A stretch of 64,000 nucleotides of DNA from DASQZK01 sp963764345 (GCA_963764345.1 CAVXSF010000002.1:186001-250000); one strand, 5' to 3'. Counted from the stretch's first letter, positions 9,349-18,723 are shown. Numbers and translations are program-made. Notes: generated by a model not told the origin, from the sequence alone.

Positions 9349-11643
9349 ATGCTTAAAAAGACATTCCTTTTTATTCAGGTTGTGACAGTGGTAACTCTGC
9401 TGCTGGCAAGTTGCACTTCCGACAAGACCGGTTTCGTTTCAACTCAAAAATACAACTGGAAAAGTGTCAGGATAGTAGGTGGCGGTTTTGTGGATGGTTT
9501 TGTATACCACCCGGTTGAAAAGGGCCTGGTCTATGCCCGCACGGATATGGGTGGAGCTTACCGGAGAGATTCTGCTCATGAAGACTGGGTTCCGATTATG
9601 GACTGGGTTTCATATAAGGATGTAAACCTCATGGGTATTGAAAGCATAGCCCTGGATCCCAATGATCCGGATAAATTGTTCATGGCCTGTGGGACCTACA
9701 CGAATGACAGGGCTCCCGACGGGGAGATTCTTCGTTCTGATGACCGGGGAAACAGCTTCAGGCGGACGAAAGTGCCCTTCAAAATGGGTGGGAATGAAAA
9801 TGGCCGGGGAAACGGAGAACGGATGACGGTAGATCCCAATAACGGGAACATTCTTTACCTTGGCACACGTCACGACGGACTCTGGAAAAGTACCGACGGC
9901 GCCGTATCCTGGATTAAGTTGGGTGCTTTTCCTGATATCAGTGAATCGGTACCCGATACAATCAAAAATGAACGCTTCAGAAGGTACTGGTCATTTGCTA
10001 TGGCTGGCAGCGGAGTAGTCGTGGTACTTTGTGATCCCGGTTCCGGCAATAGGGGTGAGGGTAGCCAGGATGTTTATGCTTTGGTTTCGTTGATGAATCG
10101 TAATAACTTCTTCAGGAGCAGAGACGGCGGGGAGAGTTGGGAACCGGTAGCGGGCCAGCCTGAAAGGTACCGGCCTAACCATGCAGTATTGTCGCGTGAC
10201 GGTATAATGGTGATTTCTTACGGTGACAATCCGGGTCCATGGGGGATGAAGAACGGTGCCGTGTGGAAATACAATATACATTCAGGGAAATGGACTGATA
10301 TTACCCCGGATAAACCAGATCCTAAAAATGCTGCCCATGCTTTCGGTTATGCCTCGGTTGCTGTTGATCCGGAAAATCCAAATAGCATCCTGGCATGCAG
10401 CTTCTATCGTCCGGGCGAACTGGGAGGGGAGGAGATCTTCCGTTCAACAGATGGAGGAACTTCATGGAAAGGCGTGTTTGCCGGTGGTGGAACCTACGAT
10501 TATTCTAAAGCCCCTTATGTAAGGCATACAGGCATCCACTGGCTCTTCGACTGCGAGATTGATCCCCATAATCCTGACCATGCACTTTTCACCACCGGTT
10601 ATGGTGGTCACGAATGCTTTAACCTGACCGCAATGGATCAGGGTAAACCGACGGTATGGTCGGTGATGAGTACGGGTATCGAAGAAACGGTGCCTCTCGA
10701 GCTTTTGAGCCCTCCTGAGGGGCCTGCATTAATAACCGCCATCGGCGACTATGGCGGATTCGTTCATTGGGATCTTGACAGGCCGGTTCCTGAAGGGAAT
10801 TTTGAGAATCCCCATTTCGGCAATACGGATGGCATTGCCTGTGCTGAGCTCAATCCCGGCATACTCGTAAGGGTAGGAGTCGAATCCGGTGGAAGAGACC
10901 GGCATAACATCGGATATTCTACTGACATGGGCAAAACATGGCAACCTGCACCAACCATGCCGACCGAAAAAAGTAGTCATGGACATATCGCCGTTTCTGC
11001 CGATGGCGAATGCTGGATATGGACACCCCAGCACAGCAAACCTTATCTCACCGGTGACCGGGGCGCCAGTTGGGAAGAGATTTCCGGATTACCTGAAAAT
11101 ACCCGCATTATTGCCGATAAGGTGAGCTCTGGGCGGTTTTACGGGGTGAATATCAGGGAAGGGTTGTATTACAGCAGTACCGACGGTGGTCATCATTTTG
11201 CAGTCCTCCGGTCAGGTATACCAAAACTCAGCCCGGAACAGTTACATGACAGAGGTGATTCGCGTGGTGGGCAGGACAGAATATACGCCGCACCTGAAAG
11301 AGAGAATGAATTATGGATCGCAGCCTGGGATGGATTGTATTTTAAAGCAACAAGGGACAGCCTGTTCACCAGGTTACCTGATGTGGAGGAGATACATGCC
11401 TTTGGCTTTGGAAAAGCCGTAAAACGGAGAGCTTATCCCGCTCTTTATCTGGTCGGGACAATCGATGGTCAGCGTGGTATCTTCCGTTCCAACGACAGGG
11501 CTGTTTCGTGGACCAGGATCAACGACGATGACCATCAGTGGGGATTGATTTTGCATGTCACCGGGGATCCTAAAAAATACGGCAGGGTATATGTCGGAAC
11601 GCACGGACGCGGGGCAGTTTACGGCGATCCGGCTGAAAATTAA
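9349..11643 (+). CDS. GH74 xyloglucanase-like lipoprotein
   Basis: The 764-residue protein has a lipoprotein signal with Cys22 (LLLASC). The rest is a double beta-propeller of BNR/sortilin-like repeats characteristic of GH74, which cleaves the backbone of xyloglucan with inversion. The opening IVGGGFVDGFVYHP and the segment YARTDMGGAYR match the family. The two catalytic aspartates are likely Asp66 (TDMGGAYR) and Asp467 (IGDYGGFVHWD), in the usual lobes. Many S.DGG.SW repeats are visible. It is probably tethered to the outer membrane. It faces the GNAT gene 22 bp away on the other strand. With the nearby GH2, GH3 and GH97 genes it supports a role in hemicellulose use. Confidence 0.9.
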   Translation: MLKKTFLFIQVVTVVTLLLASCTSDKTGFVSTQKYNWKSVRIVGGGFVDGFVYHPVEKGLVYARTDMGGAYRRDSAHEDWVPIMDWVSYKDVNLMGIESIALDPNDPDKLFMACGTYTNDRAPDGEILRSDDRGNSFRRTKVPFKMGGNENGRGNGERMTVDPNNGNILYLGTRHDGLWKSTDGAVSWIKLGAFPDISESVPDTIKNERFRRYWSFAMAGSGVVVVLCDPGSGNRGEGSQDVYALVSLMNRNNFFRSRDGGESWEPVAGQPERYRPNHAVLSRDGIMVISYGDNPGPWGMKNGAVWKYNIHSGKWTDITPDKPDPKNAAHAFGYASVAVDPENPNSILACSFYRPGELGGEEIFRSTDGGTSWKGVFAGGGTYDYSKAPYVRHTGIHWLFDCEIDPHNPDHALFTTGYGGHECFNLTAMDQGKPTVWSVMSTGIEETVPLELLSPPEGPALITAIGDYGGFVHWDLDRPVPEGNFENPHFGNTDGIACAELNPGILVRVGVESGGRDRHNIGYSTDMGKTWQPAPTMPTEKSSHGHIAVSADGECWIWTPQHSKPYLTGDRGASWEEISGLPENTRIIADKVSSGRFYGVNIREGLYYSSTDGGHHFAVLRSGIPKLSPEQLHDRGDSRGGQDRIYAAPERENELWIAAWDGLYFKATRDSLFTRLPDVEEIHAFGFGKAVKRRAYPALYLVGTIDGQRGIFRSNDRAVSWTRINDDDHQWGLILHVTGDPKKYGRVYVGTHGRGAVYGDPAEN

Positions 11644-11665
11644 ACTAAAGGCCACAGCCTGATCA

Positions 11666-12130
11666 TTAAGACTGATTTTTTTGCATGATATAATTGATCA
11701 ATTCAACCCCTTTTAATCTGACCATTTGTTCTTTAAGGACAATATAACCGCGTTTCTCAAAAAATGGCCTGGCCGTAATACTCACTTCTGCTGAAAGATT
11801 CACCTTCCCCTGATTTTGGGCTTCTTTCTCCAGCCCGGATAAAATTCTGCCGGCAATCCCCTGCTTCTGATAGTCCTTGTGAACATAAAGTAAATCAATA
11901 TGTCCGCCGTGATAAACTGAGCCAAAACCCACCAGGATTTTATCGATTTCGGCCACCAGGAAGTACTGGTCTTCCAGACGGTGCCGCCATTTTGGAAGAT
12001 CTTCTCCCGCAGCAGACCAGGCCTTGATCTGATCCGGAGGGTAATCGGAAGCACAGACATGCTCAATGGTTTCATGAAAAAGTTGAAGAATGGCTACCAA
12101 ATCGTCAGGTCTTACTTTTCTTATTTTCAC
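11666..12130 (-). CDS. GNAT-family N-acetyltransferase
   Basis: The protein has the GNAT fold, with the acetyl-CoA-binding segment VHKDYQKQGIAGRIL (motif A, Q/R-x-x-G-x-G/A) and a C-terminal ARPFFEKRGY typical of motif B. The domain begins at VKIRKVRPDDL, so I prefer the GTG at 12130 (154 residues). An ATG at 12220 in the same frame would add 30 residues of no family resemblance and overlap the upstream gene by 56 nt. The acceptor molecule is unknown. It is probably co-transcribed with the YdeI-like gene upstream. Confidence 0.8.
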   Translation of the reverse strand: MKIRKVRPDDLVAILQLFHETIEHVCASDYPPDQIKAWSAAGEDLPKWRHRLEDQYFLVAEIDKILVGFGSVYHGGHIDLLYVHKDYQKQGIAGRILSGLEKEAQNQGKVNLSAEVSITARPFFEKRGYIVLKEQMVRLKGVELINYIMQKNQS

Positions 12131-12164
12131 TTTTAAGACGTTAGGTAAAGTGTTCCTTTTCAGG

Positions 12165-12743
12165 TTAGCTGTTTGTCCTTCGGAGAGGTTTAATCTTCTG
12201 CTTATTTTCGGAATCGGCAATCAGTTCGTGGAGTCTTTTAAGTCGCGTTTTCTCCTGTTTGGCACTCATGATCCAATAAGTCGCCGTCCTTTGGTAATAG
12301 GGCGCCTGTGAACTAAAAAAGGTCCACGCATTCGTGTTTTCCTTCAGCATATGTTCAAATTCACTGCTTAAGGCAATCTTTTCCTGCTCAAAGGAATAAA
12401 TTCCGGAGTTGTCTTCCTTTCTTTGTTGAAAGGCAGCCAGGCCTGAAGGCTTCATTTTCCCAACACTGATCAGCTTTTCAGCCGTAGAGATATTTTTACG
12501 GCTCCAGGTGCTTTTGAGTTTGCGGCGGGTAAAGCGGATGGTGTAGCTGGCTTCATCAACTGACATCCTGATGCCGTCAATCCAGCCAAAGCAAAGGGCT
12601 TCCTCCACAGATTCATTCCATGTCAGGCTCTCCTTACCGGTTGCCCTTTTATAATATCCTACCCATAATTCATCCGATTTTTCATGGTTCTTTTCAAACC
12701 AGCTTCGGAGGTCGGACGGTGATTTGAAAAAGTGAATGATCAT
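12165..12743 (-). CDS. YdeI/OmpD-associated family protein
   Basis: The 192-residue protein resembles the YdeI/OmpD-associated family across its length. The N-terminus is a DUF-type domain with LWVGYYKRATGKESLTWNE and the family motif EALCFGWIDG. The C-terminal half carries the conserved APYYQRTATYWI segment. Family members are linked to stress or bacteriocin protection, but no enzymatic activity is firmly assigned. No signal or membrane segment is present. It lies head-to-tail with the GNAT and DHFR-like genes. Confidence 0.85.
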   Translation of the reverse strand: MIIHFFKSPSDLRSWFEKNHEKSDELWVGYYKRATGKESLTWNESVEEALCFGWIDGIRMSVDEASYTIRFTRRKLKSTWSRKNISTAEKLISVGKMKPSGLAAFQQRKEDNSGIYSFEQEKIALSSEFEHMLKENTNAWTFFSSQAPYYQRTATYWIMSAKQEKTRLKRLHELIADSENKQKIKPLRRTNS

Positions 12744-12852
12744 TTTGCCGACTTAATGAAAAGAATGTAAAATTCTCTGAGAAATAAGAACCGAGTATTT
12801 TAATAACCTCCTGTATGGAGAATTTGTTCATGGATGCACGGCCAGGGTTCCT

Positions 12853-13386
12853 TCATGGTAATATATAATTCAACATTGCCAGGCCTGCCGGATAAGATCT
12901 TATCCCGTTAAGCTTCAATTTCTGTTCAGGCCTTTCGTTTTTAAAGAGTTTTATCCCATCACCCAAAAATACTGGGATCACGGCAATGTAAAATTCATCG
13001 ATCAGTTTATCCAGGAGTAGCTGATGGACAATCTCAGCTCCTCCGACAACGAAAATGTTTTTTCCCGGTTTAGTCTTTAATTCCCTTACAAGCATTCCTG
13101 GGGAGCCATTGTAGTAATTCCTGCTGCCTTCGGCAGGCTGCAAGGAATGCGTGATAATATAAGTTTCAAGATCAGTATAGGGAAATACGGAAACCTTTGT
13201 CATAACCCAGTTGTACGTCCTCCTGCCCATGATAACCGTATCAACGGTACTCATAAAATCCATATATCCGTAATCTTCCCCTTCCTGCTCAACCATCGAC
13301 AGAAAGGAAAGATCATCTCCCGGGCCGGCAATATAGCCGTCCAGACTGACTGCAATGTAAAGGATTAGCTTTCTTTCGGTGTTCAT
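12853..13386 (-). CDS. Dihydrofolate reductase-like (RibD C-terminal domain) protein
   Basis: The 177-residue protein has the RibD C-terminal/DHFR-like fold. It starts with LILYIAVSLDGYIAGPGDDL, which matches the family N-terminus. It also has the dinucleotide-binding segment VIMGRRTYNWV and the late motif NIFVVGGAEIVHQLL. These stand-alone proteins are presumed NADPH-dependent reductases, but the substrate is rarely known and they are not the essential folate enzyme. It is cytoplasmic. It lies 109 bp upstream of the YdeI-like gene on the same strand. Confidence 0.85.
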   Translation of the reverse strand: MNTERKLILYIAVSLDGYIAGPGDDLSFLSMVEQEGEDYGYMDFMSTVDTVIMGRRTYNWVMTKVSVFPYTDLETYIITHSLQPAEGSRNYYNGSPGMLVRELKTKPGKNIFVVGGAEIVHQLLLDKLIDEFYIAVIPVFLGDGIKLFKNERPEQKLKLNGIRSYPAGLAMLNYILP

Positions 13387-13824
13387 TGTAATATCGGAGT
13401 CGATACCAATGGTATAAACAAAGGTCTGCCGTCACAGGTTGCTGCGGGTAGAAATTATTTCCGTTTTTTTAATTACCTGGTAGGCGGGCCTTGACCGGTA
13501 TTATACGGCCGGTCAGGATTAACTGTGGTCTGTCCTACAAATCGTTGAATGGATGCTGGATTTATGAATCTAAAAATAATGTGCCAGGAAGATCCTGCGA
13601 TTGATGCCTGGTATTTTCAGCAGGATTTGTACTGGTGAGGGATGTGAACCGGGGTGATCCTGTCTTAATTATCATGGCAAGATCAATCCGGTAAATGAAT
13701 ATTTTAATGATCTTTTATCGATGCGGTTAGCAGGGATCGAACAGAAAAACTAATGATGTGATTTTGTAAAAGATATATAATCCCTGGCCTTCTGGCTACA
13801 TATAGAGACGGCAATATAGCAGAC
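13387..13824. other. Intergenic region with one hairpin
   Basis: These 438 bp hold no convincing gene. There is a 7-bp perfect hairpin, TGACCGG at 13492-13498 pairing with CCGGTCA at 13509-13515, after a T-rich stretch. It may mark the 3' end of the cold-shock gene transcript or be a small palindromic repeat. Otherwise I see nothing. Confidence 0.5.
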
Positions 13825-14277
13825 CTATTTCACACGTCTCACATCTATTGCGGCCGGACCTTTTTGTCCTTTCACCACCTCATAGCTGACGACATCGCCC
13901 TCTGCTATTTCGTCAACTACATTGTTGATATGCACAAACACGGTATCTTCTGTTTCCGAATCCTTAATGAATCCATACCCTTTCGATGAATTGAAATAAC
14001 TTACCCTGCCCTGTCTGAAGGGACTGTAATTCTGGGCTGCTTCTTTCTTGGGAACGCCGAGCTCGATATCTTCCGCCCTGGTTTCCTTTTTATTATCCAT
14101 ATCAGGAGGAGTGTCAGATATCACTCCGAATTCATCAACATATGCAATCATGTCATTCAGGCCGCCCTTCTTCTCCTTATCCTTTCTTGCCATCCGTTTT
14201 TTTTCCTTGTCTTTCCTCTTTTTTTCTTTCTTGTTTCGGACTTCCTTTTTATTAAATGTTTCCTGTGATTTTCCCAT
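13825..14277 (-). CDS. Cold-shock domain protein with lysine-rich N-terminal extension
   Basis: The C-terminal third (about residues 85-150) is a cold-shock domain. It has RNP1 as SKGYGFIKD and RNP2 as VFVHINN, which bind single-stranded RNA or DNA. The first 40 residues are strongly basic (runs such as KKEKKRKDKEKKR), followed by an acidic linker. This makes it 150 residues, about twice the length of a bare CspA. The basic tail probably adds non-specific nucleic-acid affinity. It lies 54 bp downstream of the sigma factor gene on the same strand, and an RRM gene is close by, so this is a cluster of RNA-related functions. Confidence 0.9.
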   Translation of the reverse strand: MGKSQETFNKKEVRNKKEKKRKDKEKKRMARKDKEKKGGLNDMIAYVDEFGVISDTPPDMDNKKETRAEDIELGVPKKEAAQNYSPFRQGRVSYFNSSKGYGFIKDSETEDTVFVHINNVVDEIAEGDVVSYEVVKGQKGPAAIDVRRVK

Positions 14278-14331
14278 ACATTAACTTTTAGTTTAAAAAT
14301 AATGAATATTTTTGAAAGTCGCCATGTATTT

Positions 14332-15198
14332 TCAATAATACAAATAAGGGTGACTTTCTTTCAGTAACCTTCTTAAACGCAACAATACACTGGTTTTAAT
14401 TTGTCTGACACGCTCGGAAGAGATTTGTAATTTTAATCCTATTTCTTGCAGGGAGCATGCTTGTGTGCCATACAATCCGAAGGACATAATTAGTACAGAG
14501 GCATCACGGTTGGTCAGCTTTTTCAGAATGCGGTCTATATCTGTTGAAACAGATTCCTTTAGCAGCAGGTTATCTGGTGAAGGAATATCCCCGGTCTGGA
14601 TAACATCATACAGGCTGAAAGAGTTATCAGATTCCTGCGAAAGTGGCATATCAAAAGAGAGTTGCTGTCTCTTGATATTGTTCGCAAGTTTTACTTCTTC
14701 GCGGGTTACCTCGAGGTATCCGGCAACTTCATCTTCGGTGGGTTCCCGTTCAAATTCTTGTTCGAGGTGTGAAGTGGCTTTGTTGATTTTGTTGATCGAG
14801 GAGATCCGGTTCAAAGGCAGCCTGACAATCCTGGTATGTCCCGAAATAGACTGAATAATTGATTGACGTATCCACCATACCGCATAGGAGATAAACCGAA
14901 AACCCCTTGTTTCATCGTACTTTTCTGCAGCTTTCACCAACCCTATATTTCCCTCGTTAATCAGGTCATTAAAGGATACACCCTGGTTCTGATATTGCTT
15001 TGCCACGGACACTACAAAACGCAGATTAGAAAGAACAAGCCTCTCCTTAGCCCCGTTGTCCCCGTTTTTTATCCGGCCGGCCAACTCGGCCTCTTCTTCA
15101 GCTGAGATCAGTGGATACCGATTAATTTCCTGAAAATATCTGTTTATGGAACCCTCATTTCGTAAAGTGATCTGTCGTGTTATTTTCAGCTGCCGCAT
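14332..15198 (-). CDS. RpoD-like sigma-70 factor (divergent paralogue)
   Basis: I place the start at 15198, giving 288 residues beginning MRQLKITRQITLRNEGSI. This is the opening typical of Bacteroidota primary sigma factors, and it clears the upstream gene by 13 bp; the longer frame to 15393 runs into that gene. Region 1.2 (YFQEINRYPLIS), region 2 (NLRFVVSVAKQYQNQG and RGFRFISYAVWWIRQSI), region 3 and region 4 (SSERVRQIK) are all present. Region 4 and the segment after it are diverged from the usual primary sigma sequence (DASVLIMSFGLYG), so I think this is a second, alternative RpoD-type factor. It directs RNA polymerase to promoters, possibly under stress. Confidence 0.88.
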   Translation of the reverse strand: MRQLKITRQITLRNEGSINRYFQEINRYPLISAEEEAELAGRIKNGDNGAKERLVLSNLRFVVSVAKQYQNQGVSFNDLINEGNIGLVKAAEKYDETRGFRFISYAVWWIRQSIIQSISGHTRIVRLPLNRISSINKINKATSHLEQEFEREPTEDEVAGYLEVTREEVKLANNIKRQQLSFDMPLSQESDNSFSLYDVIQTGDIPSPDNLLLKESVSTDIDRILKKLTNRDASVLIMSFGLYGTQACSLQEIGLKLQISSERVRQIKTSVLLRLRRLLKESHPYLYY

Positions 15199-15211
15199 AT
15201 CTGTTTTGGAT

Positions 15212-16288
15212 TTATTCTTTTCTTTCTGCCAGGTTATACTCTGTGATAAGCTCATTAAAAATCTGCCTGACAGTAGATATCCGATCCACCTTACCTGCGT
15301 TGGCTCCGGTGAAGGCGAAACCGTCACCGAGATTACCACGAAAGGCCTGCAGAAGCGCTTCTGCAATGCAGTATAATGTTGTTTTAGGATCACATGATTT
15401 TATACAGTGGTGTTTACAGTTTAATGGCTTCCGTTTCCCTTCATAAGCCTCCTTGAGAAACTGGTTAAAAATGGATCTCCCCGGCATGCCAACCGGACTT
15501 TTAATAATTTTTATATCATCGCTTTTTGCCTGGATGAAAGCATTTTTAAAGGCATCCGAAGCATCACATTCTTCTGTGGCAACGAAGCGGGTACCTAACT
15601 GAACTGCTGAAGCGCCCAGCTTCATGATTTTGAACATATCGTACCCACTGTAGATGCCACCGGCAGCAATAACCGGGACATCTTTATTGTATTTTTTTTT
15701 GATGTCTTTTGTGACAGCTATGACGTCAGTTACCAGGTTTTCCAGAGTATTACGCTCATCCAGTAAAGCATCCGGCTTGAATCCCAGGTGTCCTCCTGCC
15801 GAAGGTCCCTCAACCACAAATGCGTCGGGAAGATAGTCAAAATTTTGTTTCCATTTCTGGGCAATGATCGAGGCTGCCCGTCCGGATGAAACAATGGGTA
15901 CGAGCTTGGTTTTGATCCCTTTCCCCAGGTATTTGGGTAAGTCAAGAGGAAGGCCGGCACCTGAGAATATAAGGTCGATACCTTCTTCGATAGAGGTTTT
16001 TACCATGTCGGAGAAATTTGTAATGACCGACATAATATTCACACCGATAACTCCCAGACTCATTTCACGTGCTTTCCTGATCTCCTGACGGATGGCCTCA
16101 ATATTGCCTTTCTTGTATCCCTTGTTTTCGGTTGTGCGGACCAAACCGATACCAACCGTTGAGATAACACCAATTCCGCCCATATTAGCTACTGCAGAAG
16201 CCAGTCCTGAAAGAGAAATACCAATACCCATTCCTCCTTGTATGATGGGAACAGGTATGGTGAGATCTCCGATATTAAGTGAATTCAA
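15212..16288 (-). CDS. NAD(P)H-dependent flavin oxidoreductase (nitronate monooxygenase family)
   Basis: The 358-residue protein is a TIM-barrel flavoprotein of the nitronate monooxygenase/FabK-like group. Diagnostic segments are the N-terminal VPIIQGGMGIGISLSGLA, the FMN-binding VEGPSAGGHLG, and PVIAAGGIYSG with GASAVQLGTRF. The C-terminus has a cysteine-rich motif CKHHCIKSC that is found in one subgroup and could bind metal. The reaction may be oxidation of nitronates or reduction of an enoyl substrate; which one cannot be told. It is probably co-transcribed with the sigma factor gene 13 bp downstream. Confidence 0.88.
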   Translation of the reverse strand: MNSLNIGDLTIPVPIIQGGMGIGISLSGLASAVANMGGIGVISTVGIGLVRTTENKGYKKGNIEAIRQEIRKAREMSLGVIGVNIMSVITNFSDMVKTSIEEGIDLIFSGAGLPLDLPKYLGKGIKTKLVPIVSSGRAASIIAQKWKQNFDYLPDAFVVEGPSAGGHLGFKPDALLDERNTLENLVTDVIAVTKDIKKKYNKDVPVIAAGGIYSGYDMFKIMKLGASAVQLGTRFVATEECDASDAFKNAFIQAKSDDIKIIKSPVGMPGRSIFNQFLKEAYEGKRKPLNCKHHCIKSCDPKTTLYCIAEALLQAFRGNLGDGFAFTGANAGKVDRISTVRQIFNELITEYNLAERKE

Positions 16289-16501
16289 ATTAACTGATTT
16301 AGTTTACTTGATTACAAACTCCCCAATGCGGTAGCCTTCACCTCATTGGTTTTAAATGCAAAGCCGTGCTCGCGTATAATCCCATCGAATTTTATAATCC
16401 GGACATTACAACGAACACAGGTTCCGGTTTTTATTCCGGATACTCAGAGATTGTCGTAACACATTAAATCGTGCTCTGAGATACTCTCGACAGCAGTGTA
16501 T

Positions 16502-16762
16502 TTATCTGCTATATCCAGTATTTTTGGGCCTTGCCTCATTAACGATCAGGTCTCTGTTTTCATAAGAAGCGCCATTGAGTTCCTTTATGGCTTTTAATGC
16601 TTCACTCTCGTCCTCCATCGTTACAAAGCCGAATCCTTTACTTTTACCGCTGTATTTATCGGTAATAATTTTTGCGGAACTTATGGTTCCGTACTCTTTG
16701 AAAATGTCTTCGAGATCTTTCTCATTTACCTTGAAATCAAGGTTTCCTACATAAATGTTCAT
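16502..16762 (-). CDS. RRM-domain RNA-binding protein
   Basis: This 86-residue protein is a single RNA-recognition motif. RNP2 is IYVGNL at the N-terminus and RNP1 is KGFGFVTM near residue 45. I place the start at 16762 because RNP2 begins at residue 2; an upstream in-frame ATG at 16792 adds only hydrophobic residues. Such short RRM proteins are common in Bacteroidota and Cyanobacteria and bind single-stranded RNA. The nearest good -7 element (TACCTTTG, 17091-17098) is about 330 nt upstream, which would give a long leader. Confidence 0.9.
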   Translation of the reverse strand: MNIYVGNLDFKVNEKDLEDIFKEYGTISSAKIITDKYSGKSKGFGFVTMEDESEALKAIKELNGASYENRDLIVNEARPKNTGYSR

Positions 16763-17226
16763 GATTATAATTATTAGATTTTTTAACCACACCGGGATTA
16801 TTCGTTTTTTTTATACTGCCATCCGTTTGCCTATTAGCAAAATGTTGTTTTCCGTTTTCAAAAAAAAAGGGAAGAGTAGATTTTGCATCTCGCTGCAGGA
16901 AGTGATTCAGTGCTCTTTGCCTGATGACAGTCAAATTGGCACATTCCTGATTCAGAGGGGAGAACAGTCAAATAATGTGTGTTGTTAAATGGTTAAAGAA
17001 TTGGATTTAAAAATGAGAGCAGTGATGAACTAATACAGAAAGTAAGAAATTAGTAGATAAAAGCGCAAATTCTCAAATCAGAACTGAGTGCAAAGGTAGT
17101 CAAATATATTCAGCCGTTTACTAAAAATGACTTTTTTTATCACATCCGTATTTTGACAGGTTCCTTCCGGTGATGAAAAATCCTGGATTAGCATTGTCCC
17201 TAAGCCAGATAACGGTTGCGCTGGTC
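16763..17226. other. Long leader or intergenic region upstream of RRM gene
   Basis: These 464 bp contain no supported gene. They hold a -7 element facing the RRM gene about 330 nt away, so most of this DNA may be its 5' untranslated region. I cannot identify a known riboswitch in it. The short open frames on both strands have no family features. Confidence 0.4.
17091..17098 (-). promoter_or_regulatory. Bacteroidota-type -7 element (TACCTTTG)
   Basis: TACCTTTG on the minus strand matches TAnnTTTG exactly. A matching -33 TTTG at 19-21 bp spacing is not clear. It points toward the RRM gene. Confidence 0.4.
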
Positions 17227-18660
17227 TTATTTATTTTCCCAGACCTCCCGGTATTCAATTCCCGCATTATCCAGGGCAGGCCGGATGGCCTCCATATTGT
17301 AGAATGTTCCGCAATCGTAATGTCCAAGAGAAATACCATCAATGCCGCACTTTTTAGCCATCAGGACGGCTTCACCAATGAGTGCGGGAGTTGAATTTTT
17401 CCGGATACTGATAGCTGAGATCAGCGGTTTTTCTTCCCCGATATTATATCTTAATCCCAGCAGGAACTTACGTTTATCCACGATCTGGCTGGCATCACCC
17501 GTTTCCTCCCCGTAATGGGAGGCTCTGAAAGAATCCACCCACTGACTCATCGTTGAAGGATCTATACCGTATAATTCTTCGTCAGTTTTACGGTGCGCAT
17601 TGTATCGGAGTTCAATACCCGGTTTGATAGCTTTTGCAGTGTCGTGAATCATTTTGAAAAAATCATCTACGGATTTTTTCCTGAATACCAGGAAATCAAT
17701 CAGTTCCGGATGTTCCATGAGTATTGCGGTAGAAGAGATACCTGATTCTTTTAGCAATTCTTTTTGAAATGACTCATCATCAGTGGGGTGGTCAACGAAT
17801 TGAACCATCGGTAACACCGATTTCCTGATCTTTTCGAGGTCAATGCCCATACCGGCGGCCTTTTTCCGGCATGATTCGCAAAAACAACCACCATCGGGTA
17901 AACCCATGATCCGCAGAGCGGGATGACTGTCTCTTTTTCCTCCTTCAAACATGATCATGCAGGTCTGTATAAAATCAAGGTCATAATGTGTGACCAGGTC
18001 AGAATACAGACCTTTCAGATAATCACGGACATCAGGGTTATTAGGACAAAGGAACTTGAACAGCCTCTGTCCGGCTGCATTGACCTGTATGCAGTCGGAG
18101 AGTTCATGATCGGCCCTTTCCAGGTTAATAAGGGTATGCGATAATTCCACCCCGGTCTTCATGTTTCTTTTCCGGGCCTCTTTGACCAGCATGTCAAGCC
18201 AGTCTGTACCCTTCAGAAATTCATCATGAACCACCAGGGCAGGTTTGATCCGTTTGTAAAACGACAGGTCGGGTTTCCAGTAGACACAACCGTCTTCGGG
18301 GATATAATATTTCCTGTTCGGATTATGTGGAAAGAACAGCTCTCCGGGAGGGCGTTTTTCACGATGCATAATGCCGATCAGGTATGCACTGTTACAGGCG
18401 CTCTTTTGCTGGAGATTATCAAAAACGGTTTCGACGCCCTCGTCGGCAAGATCCCATGGATAAATGCTTGCCGCGATCTCAAAATTTCCGGTAGAAGCTT
18501 TTCGAAATTCCCTGAAATGAAGTGACTGGCTTTCTTCAGCTTCAGGAAAGGATATTCCTGCCCGGGCCAGCGAAGGAAGAAAAAAACCTGCCGGCATAAG
18601 GGCTCCCAGGCTTTTTATCAGGTTTCGCCTGGATAGTTTAGATGAAAATTTTGATGTCAC
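17227..18660 (-). CDS. Tat-exported protein, likely TIM-barrel, unknown function
   Basis: I do not recognise a named family. The 477-residue product has a twin-arginine signal (SRRNLIKSLGALMPAGFFLP). The body alternates beta strands and helices like a glycoside-hydrolase-type TIM barrel: MKTGVELSHTL, DFIQTCMIMFEGG, IELRYNAHRK and DGISLGHYDCG. A cysteine cluster CFCESCRKKA near residue 255 may bind metal. The start is GTG at 18660, preceded by an unusually good Shine-Dalgarno sequence (AAAGGAGG) 4-5 nt away, uncommon in Bacteroidota. It follows the RND gene on the same strand after a 12-bp hairpin. A carbohydrate-related role is only suggested by fold and neighbours. Confidence 0.7.
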   Translation of the reverse strand: MTSKFSSKLSRRNLIKSLGALMPAGFFLPSLARAGISFPEAEESQSLHFREFRKASTGNFEIAASIYPWDLADEGVETVFDNLQQKSACNSAYLIGIMHREKRPPGELFFPHNPNRKYYIPEDGCVYWKPDLSFYKRIKPALVVHDEFLKGTDWLDMLVKEARKRNMKTGVELSHTLINLERADHELSDCIQVNAAGQRLFKFLCPNNPDVRDYLKGLYSDLVTHYDLDFIQTCMIMFEGGKRDSHPALRIMGLPDGGCFCESCRKKAAGMGIDLEKIRKSVLPMVQFVDHPTDDESFQKELLKESGISSTAILMEHPELIDFLVFRKKSVDDFFKMIHDTAKAIKPGIELRYNAHRKTDEELYGIDPSTMSQWVDSFRASHYGEETGDASQIVDKRKFLLGLRYNIGEEKPLISAISIRKNSTPALIGEAVLMAKKCGIDGISLGHYDCGTFYNMEAIRPALDNAGIEYREVWENK

Positions 18661-18674
18661 GTGACCTCCTTTTA

Positions 18675-18705
18675 TTTACGATCACCTTTTCGGGGTGATC
18701 GTAAA
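18675..18705 (-). terminator. 12-bp perfect hairpin between RND and Tat-protein genes
   Basis: TTTACGATCACC (18675-18686) pairs with GGTGATCGTAAA (18694-18705) around a 7-nt loop. It lies 18 bp after the RND stop codon and just upstream of the Shine-Dalgarno sequence of the next gene. There is no long T tract on the minus-strand exit side, so it may be a weak terminator or an mRNA-stability element. Confidence 0.55.
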
Positions 18706-18723
18706 GGTTCCTGATGTATTCTC

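Noticed and set aside
15199..15393. Longer sigma factor start at 15393
   Set aside because: It would run into the flavoprotein gene; the 15198 start gives the usual N-terminus and length.
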